Below are positions 1-8,387 of a stretch of DNA of 64,000 nt, piece by piece. Where the stretch lies: positions 124,001 through 188,000 of the forward strand of contig NZ_FRBE01000005.1 in the NCBI RefSeq assembly GCF_900142535.1. Reading direction: 5' to 3'. Made by a program: the position numbers and the translations under genes. Positions within the stretch are counted from its first letter, which is position 1. The number at the start of each line of letters is the position of its first letter. The notes under the pieces were generated by a model that made no database searches, had not been told where the DNA came from, and saw only the letters and a list, made by a program, of their open reading frames with translations. The stretch is from Fibrobacter sp. UWEL (GTDB lineage Bacteria; Fibrobacterota; Fibrobacteria; Fibrobacterales; Fibrobacteraceae).

Positions 1-344
1 ACTTAAGCGAAAACGCTGAATATCACGCCGCAAAGGAAATGCTGGCACACATTGACTTGGAACTGCCCAAGCTGGAAGACCAGATTTCCAATGCTATCAT
101 CGTAGAATTTGATGCAAATTCCGACACCGTCCGTTTTGGCGCCACCGTTACTGCAAAGAACCTGGCCACCAAGAAGGAAGTGGTTTACCAGCTGGTAAGC
201 CCCGAAGGTGTGGATCCCATGAACGGAAAGATCAGCTTCAAGAGCCCCATGGGCGCTGCATTCATGGGCAAGAAGAGAGGCGAAACCGTAGAAGTTGTTA
301 CCCCCAGGGGCAAGAACAAGTTCGAAATCGTCGACTTCAAGTAA
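1..344 (+). CDS. greA: Transcription elongation factor GreA, 3' part
   Basis: GreA rescues backtracked RNA polymerase by stimulating transcript cleavage in the secondary channel. The gene enters from outside the window, and the reading frame is open from base 3. The first visible residues, LSENAEYHAAKE, match the conserved tip region of the GreA N-terminal coiled coil. The rest is the C-terminal FKBP-like domain, including VSPEGVDP and the late G-K-K-R-G-E motif. An ATG at 39 lies inside the coiled coil and is not the true start. holA follows after 9 bases in the same direction, so the two are probably cotranscribed. Confidence 0.93.
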   Translation, partial: LSENAEYHAAKEMLAHIDLELPKLEDQISNAIIVEFDANSDTVRFGATVTAKNLATKKEVVYQLVSPEGVDPMNGKISFKSPMGAAFMGKKRGETVEVVTPRGKNKFEIVDFK

Positions 345-353
345 GCACTCTCT

Positions 354-1319
354 ATGATTCTCGCCACCGTCGGTAAAGACCAGTTCACCAAGGACAGGAT
401 TACTGAAAAGTTCCTGAAGGATTCCCTAGGTGACCGCATTGACGACCCGCTGTCCAAGCAGGTGGTCTTTGCCAGCGATACGAACATTCCGTCCATTGCA
501 GGTTTCATTATGGAAAGCTGTGGGTCGGTCTCCATGTTCGCACCGGAACAGGTGGTTGTGGTCCACAAGGCCGATGCAATCAAGGCTGACGAAGCCAAGG
601 CTCTGGCTCGCTGGCTGAAGGACGCCCCCGATTGCAAGCTCCTGCTGGAATTCGATGAACTTCGCGCTACCTCGGAACTGTACAAGGTTCTGGCCAAGGT
701 GGGCAAAATTGAAAAGTGCGAGGAACCTAAATCTTACAAGATGGCAGACTGGATTTCCGCCATGGTTCCCTCACACTTCCATAAGGCAATCGAAGCAGAA
801 GCAAGCTTCTATCTGGCAGATGCTTTAGGAACCAACACCCGCCTGGTAGCTGAGGAAGTGGAAAAGGTCATCCTCTACAATCCCCAGTGCACAAAGATTA
901 CCAACGAACTGGTAAGATCCCTGGTGGTTCCCCAGCGAGAAATCCCGCCTTACGAAATTTGCAATTCCTTCGGCATGCGAGACGCAAACACTTACACCCG
1001 CATCCTCCATAACATTCTCTATGGTGGCGGTGAAGCAATTTCCTTGACCAACGCGCTCTACAATCATGCGGTAGACTTGCTGAACTTCAAGTCTCTCACC
1101 TCCAAGGGCATGGGCGCCGAAGAAGCCTGTCAAAAGCTGGGTAAGAACTTCTTCCTCTTCTGCAAGCAAGGCAACGCAGCCAAGTGCTGTACTCTCTGGC
1201 CCACACCGGTTCTCTGCCGAGTCATCCGTAGACTTGCAGACTTGAACTACGAATTCAAGAGTTCCTCCTGGAGTGTTACAAGCCAGGAACTCGCTCTCGC
1301 CGCACTGGTAGTGCGATAA
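354..1319 (+). CDS. holA: DNA polymerase III subunit delta
   Basis: This is the delta subunit of the clamp loader, which opens the beta sliding clamp. The 321-residue length fits the family. The N-terminal third has the pattern of HolA (VVVVHKADAI, then CKLLLEFDE near residue 100). The middle has the helical lid region (SFYLADALGTNTRLVAEEVEK) and the C-terminal collar domain ends at residue 321. The ATG at 354 lies 9 bases after greA. The assignment rests on overall family resemblance, because HolA sequences diverge strongly between phyla. Confidence 0.85.
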   Translation: MILATVGKDQFTKDRITEKFLKDSLGDRIDDPLSKQVVFASDTNIPSIAGFIMESCGSVSMFAPEQVVVVHKADAIKADEAKALARWLKDAPDCKLLLEFDELRATSELYKVLAKVGKIEKCEEPKSYKMADWISAMVPSHFHKAIEAEASFYLADALGTNTRLVAEEVEKVILYNPQCTKITNELVRSLVVPQREIPPYEICNSFGMRDANTYTRILHNILYGGGEAISLTNALYNHAVDLLNFKSLTSKGMGAEEACQKLGKNFFLFCKQGNAAKCCTLWPTPVLCRVIRRLADLNYEFKSSSWSVTSQELALAALVVR

Positions 1320-1367
1320 CTCCATCCTATTTCTGGAATAAACGCACTTTGAGTTTATTCTGCATAT

Positions 1368-1396
1368 AAAAAGACCTTGCTTTCGCAAGGCCTTTT
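1368..1396. terminator. Bidirectional rho-independent terminator
   Basis: The stem AAGACCTTGC / GCAAGGCCTT with a TTTC loop is flanked by an A run on the left and a T run on the right. It can stop both greA-holA from the left and the convergent pil operon from the right. Confidence 0.8.
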
Positions 1397-1417
1397 AAAC
1401 ATTCGGTATTTAACGAA

Positions 1418-2971
1418 TTACCATTCGTCGTCTTCGCTTGCATCCGGTACGGGAGGAGCTGCAGGAGCTTCTTCTTCAGCAGGAGCAGAGTATGCCGGTT
1501 CCTCTGCTGGTTCTTCATAAGCAGGTTCTGCAGGCTGAGCCACGGGTTCTGCAGCGGGTTCTGCAGCAACAGGCTGTGCTTCAGGAGCAGATTCAGACTT
1601 CTTGGCTTCGGGAGCTTCATCAGTAGACTGTTCGCGAGTCGGTTCGGAAATGTTCACGTTACCGATGTAGTTGCGGATAATACGCGGGGTAACGAAGATA
1701 ACCAGGTCCTTCTTCACCACAGACTTACGAGTATACTTGAAGAGGTTACCCAGCAGGGGAATATCCTTCAGGAAAGGAATACCACTTTCGGATTCCTGAG
1801 TTTCATTACGGGTAAGGCCACCGATCACCACAGTTTCACCATCAGCCACAACAGCCTTGGTTTCTGCTTCCTGCTTACTAATCACGATTTCACCCTTGGA
1901 GTCGTAATCGTAAGAGTTGTTTTCCGGATGGAGATCCAGTAAGATGCGGTTGTCGCCAGAAACGTGCGGAGTAACAGTCAGCTTAATACCAGTTTCCACC
2001 ATCTTGGTAGAAGATTCACCACTGTCGTCAATCACACGAATAGAAACCTGGTCACCCATAAACACCTTTGCTTCGGTATTGTCCAGAGTAGAAACCTGGG
2101 GACTAGCAAGAACTTCAGTAGAAGCATCACCCATCAAGTTACTAATTGCAATCTGGAGGTTGTTATCCAGAAGGCTTGCAGAAATTGCGGAAGTTGCACC
2201 GCTAACAGCAGGTGTTGCCCCACCATGAGGATAAGACTGAATAGCAGCGCTGGTACGAGATGCGCCTGCACCACCAGTGCCACCGCCAGCGGTACCCGGA
2301 GTAAGGGTAGAAGAACCCATAGAGGCACTCCAGTCTACACCTAATTCACGAGCACGTTCGCTGTTCACCACCACCAGCTTTGCGGTAATCATGATCTGGA
2401 GAGTTTCCACATCAAGTTCAGTCAAAGCCATTTCCATCTGTTCGATCTTTGCATCAGTATCGTAGACGATGATGGAGTTGGTACGATCCACAGTAGTAAT
2501 CTTACCGCGGCTGGACTTCATGCTTTCCAGAACCTTCACCAGTTCATCTGCCTTAGCATGCTGAATCTGGAAGTTCTTACGAACCAGAGGAGCGTTGTTT
2601 TCGGCCTGAGACTCTTCGTCAGCAAGCTTCTTCTGCTTAGCCTGGTAAGTAGCCAAACGCTGGATAGTAATGTACTTATCCTGAATGACCCAGGTAAGAT
2701 CATTCATGTTACAAATGATATCCATGGTTTCCTGCCATGTCTTCTTTGTAACACGGAGAGTCATCTTGCCCTTTACATCCGGAGCAAGCAAGATATCTAC
2801 GCCTGCAATGACAGACACAGAACGGAATACAGCTTCGTAATCCATGTTGACGAAGTTGAAATCATACAACTTCTTGTTGGGGGCAATGGATCCTTCGGCA
2901 GGAGCGCTCCAGGCAAAGGCGATGCCAAAGACAAGGAGAAGTACAGTTAGGATTTTAGTCATATTTTTCAT
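1418..2971 (-). CDS. pilQ: Type IV pilus secretin PilQ
   Basis: PilQ forms the outer-membrane channel through which the pilus passes. A signal peptide ends near residue 22. A secretin/TonB short N-terminal domain lies at about 37-100 (VDILLAPDVKGKMTLRV), followed by a secretin N domain at about 135-195. The secretin core has the C-terminal signature VVIGGLTRNE and IPLLGNLFKY. At 517 residues it is shorter than usual PilQ because the AMIN domains are missing from its N-terminus; an AMIN-like region sits on the preceding gene instead. The last 75 or so residues are an unusual Pro/Ala/Glu-rich acidic tail. The start overlaps the stop of the upstream gene, so translation is probably coupled. Confidence 0.92.
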   Translation of the reverse strand: MKNMTKILTVLLLVFGIAFAWSAPAEGSIAPNKKLYDFNFVNMDYEAVFRSVSVIAGVDILLAPDVKGKMTLRVTKKTWQETMDIICNMNDLTWVIQDKYITIQRLATYQAKQKKLADEESQAENNAPLVRKNFQIQHAKADELVKVLESMKSSRGKITTVDRTNSIIVYDTDAKIEQMEMALTELDVETLQIMITAKLVVVNSERARELGVDWSASMGSSTLTPGTAGGGTGGAGASRTSAAIQSYPHGGATPAVSGATSAISASLLDNNLQIAISNLMGDASTEVLASPQVSTLDNTEAKVFMGDQVSIRVIDDSGESSTKMVETGIKLTVTPHVSGDNRILLDLHPENNSYDYDSKGEIVISKQEAETKAVVADGETVVIGGLTRNETQESESGIPFLKDIPLLGNLFKYTRKSVVKKDLVIFVTPRIIRNYIGNVNISEPTREQSTDEAPEAKKSESAPEAQPVAAEPAAEPVAQPAEPAYEEPAEEPAYSAPAEEEAPAAPPVPDASEDDEW

Positions 2972-4908
2972 TACTTGTTACCCCCAAACTTATCGGGCAG
3001 ACCCATGGAGTAGCGACGGCTCACACCAAATTCCTGAATAAGGAAGAGCACATCAGTTTGTGTAATTTTAAGAACTTTACCGTTGAGAATCTTATCGCCT
3101 TCCTTAACGGTATAGGAAATGGTAGGATCCTTGGACTCAACCAGGATAGCCATAGGTACTTCGGATTCCCAGATAATACCCATCAATTCCACCTGATCCA
3201 CGTTAATGCCTTCTTCAACAAGGCCCTTAATGTTCACAAAGGGATCTCGACGACCAAAAGAGCTGTAAGTTACACGGTCTTCATACAAGGCATCCAGCTG
3301 ACTGCCAGCAACGGCAGTAGCAGAACCATTTTCAGTACCGCGATCCTTATCCACCTGTTTCAAGCGTTCAGCCTGTACAGAAGAAAGTTCGTCAAAGAAG
3401 CTTACCGCACGCTTATTCACATAGCCAATGCGATTGCCAGTCTGAACCTTTCGATAAAGGCCATTGATATCGAGACTAACCAGACGATCGCCAAAGACGA
3501 GACGCTGGAGCACCTGCGCATTTTCATTGGGAGCTGCATAGAACTCAATTTCATCAGCAACAACAATCAGTTCACGCAGCACCGGGCGGAGATGGAAAGA
3601 CTGGGAACTAGAAACAATCTTCTTGCTCTCCCCTTCCCACTTCTTGACAAAGGCATCAAAGTCAGGCTTTTCTTCGGCGGACTTCATCCAGTCTCTGGAG
3701 AAAATTCCCTTGGGCTGCGCAGACCAGAAAATGAAGCCATCCTTCTTAATAGCAGTTTCAGCAACCTGAAGAATCAAGGCGCCTTCCTGAACCAGCATCA
3801 CAGGGTTCACACCCTGCTGCAACTGGATGCGGATGCCATTTGCAGTCCATGTCACAGCCTTTACTAGGGAACCGGCGCCGACCTTAAACAACGGAGACTT
3901 CTTGGGGCCTTCAATACCGATGGTGATTGCAGAAGACTTGTCAGGTCCGGAGACCTTGCTCAAGGTAATGGGAGATTCAGTCACTATACGGAACTGTTCC
4001 ATGCCAGAGCCAATCAGGACAGTCATTTCCTTAATGCCCGGAAGCAATGCGGAAGCACCACCTTCCTTCAAAGCCTTATCCAACTGCTTCTGCATTTCTG
4101 CGATACGCTTTTCTTCTTCGATAGCAGCCTTTTCAGCAGCTTTCTTTTCTGCAGCCAGACGCTTCTTTTCTTCGAGGGCAGCCTTTTCTGCGGCCTTCTT
4201 ATCCAGGATAGCCTGCTTTTCTGCAGCCTTCTTTTCTTCGGCCAGGCGTTTCTTTTCTTCAGCAGCAGCCTTTGCAGCAGCCTTCTTGTCTAGAGCGGCC
4301 TGTTTTTCAGCAGCCTTCTTATCAAGAGCAGCCTGCTTTTCCGCGGCCTTCTTGTCCAGAGCAGCCTGCTTTTCAGCAGCCTTCTTCTCTTCGGCCAGGC
4401 GCTTCTTTTCTTCAAGAGCAGCCTTTGCTTCAGCCTTCTTGTCTAGAGCGGCCTGCTTATCAGCAGCCTTCTTTCGATCGGCAAAGATCTTGGACATGGT
4501 CCAGGACTTTCCACCCTTTGACTTCAGGGAAACAACGAAATCAGACTTGTTCATGGAAATGGCGTTCTTATCGGAATTGATAGAAGCACCCACGTCCATT
4601 TCAAATTTCAGGAATCTAGATCCGCGGAAAGTCTCAGAAAAGACTCTCATGGATTTAACGAACTTGGAACCTTTTTCAATGTCAAAGGAACCTTCACCAA
4701 GAGCAAAGGATGATTCAGAGAAAGCAAGTGTCAGTTTACCGCTCTTGGCATCATACTTCTGGAAGAATGTGGGCAGATCCTTTTCGGAAGCAAAAGCAAA
4801 AGCCATACGACAACCCTTGCTGTCGCAGGTAAATTTCACATCCTTAATCTGGGCAGCATAGCTAGACACTGCAGCGATCATGAAAATAAGAAGGAACTTA
4901 AGCTTCAT
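2971..4908 (-). CDS. pilP: PilP-type pilus assembly protein with AMIN-like, coiled-coil and SH3-like regions
   Basis: The position between pilO and pilQ and the C-terminal 90 residues (RRDPFVNIKGLVEEG, ELMGIIW, VKEGDKI) identify a PilP-like domain, which bridges the inner-membrane PilN/O complex and the secretin. Normal PilP is about 180 residues; this one has 645. Reading from the N-terminus it has a signal peptide (1-19), a beta-rich AMIN-like stretch (20-130), a highly repetitive Lys/Ala/Glu coiled coil (about 148-275), an undefined region, an SH3-like fold (about 445-505, YAAPNENAQVL) and the PilP domain. The family identity comes from the C-terminus and context. The AMIN and SH3 calls are by pattern only. 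Confidence 0.8.
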   Translation of the reverse strand: MKLKFLLIFMIAAVSSYAAQIKDVKFTCDSKGCRMAFAFASEKDLPTFFQKYDAKSGKLTLAFSESSFALGEGSFDIEKGSKFVKSMRVFSETFRGSRFLKFEMDVGASINSDKNAISMNKSDFVVSLKSKGGKSWTMSKIFADRKKAADKQAALDKKAEAKAALEEKKRLAEEKKAAEKQAALDKKAAEKQAALDKKAAEKQAALDKKAAAKAAAEEKKRLAEEKKAAEKQAILDKKAAEKAALEEKKRLAAEKKAAEKAAIEEEKRIAEMQKQLDKALKEGGASALLPGIKEMTVLIGSGMEQFRIVTESPITLSKVSGPDKSSAITIGIEGPKKSPLFKVGAGSLVKAVTWTANGIRIQLQQGVNPVMLVQEGALILQVAETAIKKDGFIFWSAQPKGIFSRDWMKSAEEKPDFDAFVKKWEGESKKIVSSSQSFHLRPVLRELIVVADEIEFYAAPNENAQVLQRLVFGDRLVSLDINGLYRKVQTGNRIGYVNKRAVSFFDELSSVQAERLKQVDKDRGTENGSATAVAGSQLDALYEDRVTYSSFGRRDPFVNIKGLVEEGINVDQVELMGIIWESEVPMAILVESKDPTISYTVKEGDKILNGKVLKITQTDVLFLIQEFGVSRRYSMGLPDKFGGNK

Positions 4909-5507
4909 TAATTGCCTGCCTTCTTAGATGTGTAAGTGGTCAAGTTGAAGGTCACGGACATGGTAATGGGAGTCCAGCCATGAGTTTCTGCTTTCTGGAT
5001 TTCGTTAGCGATACCGGAATAGCGATTCAACTTCAAGTTACTAATTGCAGTGGGATAGTTGAAGTTTGCAATTTCTGCAAGCAAATATCCCAACATGTGA
5101 TAACCGGAATTTACCGCAATGGAGTAGCGGTTTTCAATAAAGTGTTCACGTTCGGAACGGCCTTCCGGATTGAACTTCTGAATCTGAACGCCGGAGCTGC
5201 GGAGCACAGAATAAAGGTCCTGCAGACGCAGAGGAACCTTTTCTTCTTCCGGGAACATTTCCTTCAATTTTTCGAAGTCCTTTTCTGCCTGAACCAGCTG
5301 CATTTCCAATTCCTGGACACGATGCTTCTTGGCATTGATCTTATCCAGTTCGGCCTGAGCGGAACTTAGGTCAGATTCCAGAGAGGCGCGCTGGGCATCA
5401 AACGGATTCCAGACGTAATCCCACATGTAATAGGCCCCAAGCGCGATGATTGCAACAATCACGAGGGCGTATATGGTCTTTTTGTCTTTAAAGTCTATCT
5501 TACCCAT
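4908..5507 (-). CDS. pilO: Type IV pilus inner-membrane protein PilO
   Basis: PilO pairs with PilN in the inner-membrane alignment complex. The protein has a short cytoplasmic N-terminus, one membrane span at about 12-30 (IYALVIVAIIALGAYYMW), a coiled coil at about 38-90 and a C-terminal ferredoxin-like domain. The 199-residue length is typical. Its 3' end overlaps the start of the next gene by one base and it follows pilN with a 2-base gap. Confidence 0.88.
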   Translation of the reverse strand: MGKIDFKDKKTIYALVIVAIIALGAYYMWDYVWNPFDAQRASLESDLSSAQAELDKINAKKHRVQELEMQLVQAEKDFEKLKEMFPEEEKVPLRLQDLYSVLRSSGVQIQKFNPEGRSEREHFIENRYSIAVNSGYHMLGYLLAEIANFNYPTAISNLKLNRYSGIANEIQKAETHGWTPITMSVTFNLTTYTSKKAGN

Positions 5508-5509
5508 AA

Positions 5510-6115
5510 TTACTTCTCCCCAAGGTCTTGGTTCATAACCATCTTGATGGTGAAACTATAGGCTTCTTCCCCATCGACCTTAGTCGTGGCGATAGTAACC
5601 AGGGAAACTTTCTGCACGCTAACTTGCTTCTCCAATTTGACCATGTATTCAGCCACTTCGGAGAAATCAAATGTGGTACCCTTCATTTCCAGATCGGAAT
5701 TACCAATCTGGTTAATGCTCGTAATCCACATGTTAGGCGGAAGGACGGAGGAAATGTTTTCGAACAGAACCACCCATCTCTTCTTGCTCACCTGAATAGA
5801 CTTCAGGGAGTTAATCTTCGTATTGACAACGCCCTGTTTCTTTTCAAGATCACCAATCTTGGTAAGCAAGGGGCGCTGTTTTTCCACTTCGCTACGGACA
5901 CGTTCAAGGTCGTTATTCAACTGTTCGATCGTAGTATCCACGAAGTCCATCACCATGACTGAGCAGATAATTGCAGCAATAAGTGCAATGGTCGTCCAGA
6001 TGGTACGGCGATCGGTAAGCCAGGAGAAATCCTTCTGCTTCTTACGGAACTCCGTAGGCATCAAGTTGATGGAAATCGCAAGGGCGCTTCTCTGTGTAGT
6101 CTTCTTTGCAGCCAT
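5510..6115 (-). CDS. pilN: Type IV pilus assembly protein PilN
   Basis: PilN carries a short cytoplasmic motif that binds PilM, here INLMPTEFRKKQ near residue 17, where family members have INLLP. One membrane span follows at about 37-58, then a periplasmic coiled coil and a ferredoxin-like domain. The 201-residue length fits. Its start overlaps the pilM stop by one base. Confidence 0.9.
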   Translation of the reverse strand: MAAKKTTQRSALAISINLMPTEFRKKQKDFSWLTDRRTIWTTIALIAAIICSVMVMDFVDTTIEQLNNDLERVRSEVEKQRPLLTKIGDLEKKQGVVNTKINSLKSIQVSKKRWVVLFENISSVLPPNMWITSINQIGNSDLEMKGTTFDFSEVAEYMVKLEKQVSVQKVSLVTIATTKVDGEEAYSFTIKMVMNQDLGEK

Positions 6116-7260
6116 TAGAATTTCCTCAATGCAAGTCCCAGTGCAGGGGCGTAGATGTTGGACAGGGCTACAGAAATTCCGTTAGCGCCCAGGACCTTGG
6201 CATCACATTCCACAAGGCTGAAAGGATTAACTGTTTCTACTTCAAGACCCGTACGTTCCGCAATAAATTCCTTGAGGCCCGGAATTGCGGCGCCACCACC
6301 GCCCAGGAGGATTCGATTCAGAGACTTGGTATCTTCAGCAGAAGAGAAGTAACGAATACCGAAATCGATCTGAGCCATCAAGTCTTCGTAAGCATCCTTC
6401 AATGCAACTTCAACTTCGGATTCGGAGAACCCATCCACCACAGCCAGATCGCCGGTATCAAAAATTTCATGACATTTGTCTGCATTGATTTCCAGGTTAG
6501 CACAAGTCTTGCGAATCACCATATCCAGGGACCCGCCAGTCATGGCACGCATGGAATGGAACTTTCCGTCCTGCATAAAGGCTACGCTCATTTTCTTTTC
6601 GCCAATGTTGAAGATGGCGGTCGTAGCATTCAGGTCGTCTTCCTTTGCAGTTGCGTAAAATGCGTTAATTAAGCCAAAAATATCGACATCCACCGCCGAC
6701 GGACGGACGCCACGACGAATGAAGAACTGAATCCAGGATTCCAGAAGGCCACTCTTTGCAGCCACAACATTCACCTTTACTTCTTCATTTTCGCGAGAAA
6801 CGACTTCGTAGTCCACCACGTTGTCCTGGTCGTCGAAGGGCGGACGGGACTGGGCGGTCTGAAGGATAATTGCGGCTTCATTTCCATTTTTAGGAACTTT
6901 TACAGCCAGACGGTCCATAAGGACACCACCTGCGCCAGCGCCGCAGTTTACAGAAACCACCACATCACATGATTCTTCAATGGGATGTCTCAAAAGGAGC
7001 TTATTCAGGGCATCAGCCAGGAGTTCTGCACCATCCTTCTCGGACTTGTTTCCATCACCTTCAGAAGATTCGCCATCGCGAACCTGAATTTCACCATTGA
7101 CGACAGAACCATCCGGAACCCTTTCCAGGTCGGCATCCACCACAATCTTTCCACCGCGGGAATTATGCAATACCTTAACAAGCTTGATGCTGTAGTGTCC
7201 AACATCAATGCCCACGGTCTCGCGTTCACCACGAATTTTCGCAATCAATCCTAAAGCCAA
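6115..7260 (-). CDS. pilM: Type IV pilus assembly actin-like ATPase PilM
   Basis: PilM is the cytoplasmic actin-like platform protein that binds the PilN tail. The phosphate-1 motif VGIDVGHYSIKLV lies near the N-terminus and the late motif RILLGGGGAAIPGL is the adenosine/phosphate-2 region of the ASKHA fold. I chose the TTG at 7260 because GGAG sits 6 bases upstream and the protein then begins MALGLIAKIRGERETVGIDVG, which fits PilM. A TTG 18 codons further upstream has no such support. This is the first gene of the pilMNOPQ cluster. Confidence 0.9.
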   Translation of the reverse strand: MALGLIAKIRGERETVGIDVGHYSIKLVKVLHNSRGGKIVVDADLERVPDGSVVNGEIQVRDGESSEGDGNKSEKDGAELLADALNKLLLRHPIEESCDVVVSVNCGAGAGGVLMDRLAVKVPKNGNEAAIILQTAQSRPPFDDQDNVVDYEVVSRENEEVKVNVVAAKSGLLESWIQFFIRRGVRPSAVDVDIFGLINAFYATAKEDDLNATTAIFNIGEKKMSVAFMQDGKFHSMRAMTGGSLDMVIRKTCANLEINADKCHEIFDTGDLAVVDGFSESEVEVALKDAYEDLMAQIDFGIRYFSSAEDTKSLNRILLGGGGAAIPGLKEFIAERTGLEVETVNPFSLVECDAKVLGANGISVALSNIYAPALGLALRKF

Positions 7261-7361
7261 AATAAACTCCGATTGGAAAACATTACACCTAAATTCTACC
7301 TTTATAAAAGCCAAATGTCAAGCGAGAAATATCCCTAACTCGTTGAAAATGAACTAGTTAG

Positions 7362-8384
7362 CTAGCTTTTTCCACCTTTTTCACGAATTTCCTTGTTCTT
7401 TCTTTCCTTGCTCACTTCAAAAAGGTATTGAAGCACTCGTTCCTGGGTCCAACCAAACTTACCCGTAAATGAGGCTGTCAAACAGAAGAAATCCGGATAT
7501 TCACGGCTCTTGTTACCAAGATTACGCAAAATCTCGATTTCCACATTTTCAGTTCCAAAGCTGGGCAATTCAAATTCAATATGGAGATGCTGCCCCGGTT
7601 CGCATGCCACAGGCAGCCCAATCATAATACCGCCTGCAGAAAGGTCTATCAGGGCACCGCCAATGGAAGCTCCATCGGGGAACGTTGCCTTCACGGGGAA
7701 AGACACCTGTTCACGGACCCAACGACGGAGCTGACGCTTATCCAGGTCGGAAGAATGGGGCAGAACAAGAGAATCTCCAGTGCAGGAACGAACCGCAAGA
7801 GTCGTTGAATAAACGGCATCCCCGGGACGAGTCCAGCGAACCAACACATCCTTATCAATAAAGAAGTTTGCAGGCCCGCAGGAACCATCGTAAGAAATAG
7901 CCCATTCCTTTTCGGTGCGCCAGACGATTTCTGAATGTTTAAACACGCGGCCACCATCCAGGAACAAATCAATGCGGTCGCCCACATCGAACTGTCTTGA
8001 TGAATACACTTCCGTCAGGGGATTCTTTGCAGTAAAATCCATCTTGTTTCGAATACTTTCTACAGCGGAAAGCGTTTCTTCGCGAACGGAAAACACATCG
8101 CGATAATCATAGAAGTTCGTAACCGCCTTTTCGAAATGGCTGGATGAATTAATAACTGCATCCTTATTTTCAAAGGAAGACGCTCTGATCATCTTCTCAA
8201 GAGTCCTGCGTTCTTTGTCAGTAAACAGGAAGGCCTTCACCTTCTCATCGAAGGCGTCCGTCCCGTACATCACGTCATTTTCGCGCTTGTAGTTGATGCG
8301 ATGGATTTCAATCAGCACCAACAACACGAGAAATGAGATTACAAAGAATGCAATCCAGACTAATTGAAGAGGATCAGGCAGCAT
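7362..8384 (-). CDS. Membrane-anchored PilZ domain protein, probable c-di-GMP receptor
   Basis: PilZ domains bind cyclic di-GMP. Here the arginine motif RRWVREQ lies near residue 222 and the partner motif DLSAGGIMIG near residue 252, so both halves of the ligand site are present. An N-terminal membrane span (about 8-26) and a middle region similar in layout to YcgR/YcgR-N flagellar-brake proteins precede it. The gene starts 3 bases after pyrC' and lies just upstream of pilM, so it could link c-di-GMP to pilus function. That link is inferred from position only. Confidence 0.8.
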   Translation of the reverse strand: MLPDPLQLVWIAFFVISFLVLLVLIEIHRINYKRENDVMYGTDAFDEKVKAFLFTDKERRTLEKMIRASSFENKDAVINSSSHFEKAVTNFYDYRDVFSVREETLSAVESIRNKMDFTAKNPLTEVYSSRQFDVGDRIDLFLDGGRVFKHSEIVWRTEKEWAISYDGSCGPANFFIDKDVLVRWTRPGDAVYSTTLAVRSCTGDSLVLPHSSDLDKRQLRRWVREQVSFPVKATFPDGASIGGALIDLSAGGIMIGLPVACEPGQHLHIEFELPSFGTENVEIEILRNLGNKSREYPDFFCLTASFTGKFGWTQERVLQYLFEVSKERKNKEIREKGGKS

Positions 8385-8387
8385 AGG

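Noticed and set aside
3827-4861. Long plus-strand frame opposite the pilus PilP gene
   Set aside because: It is the antisense of a Lys/Ala/Glu repeat region and gives only Ala/Phe/Ser-rich low-complexity residues.
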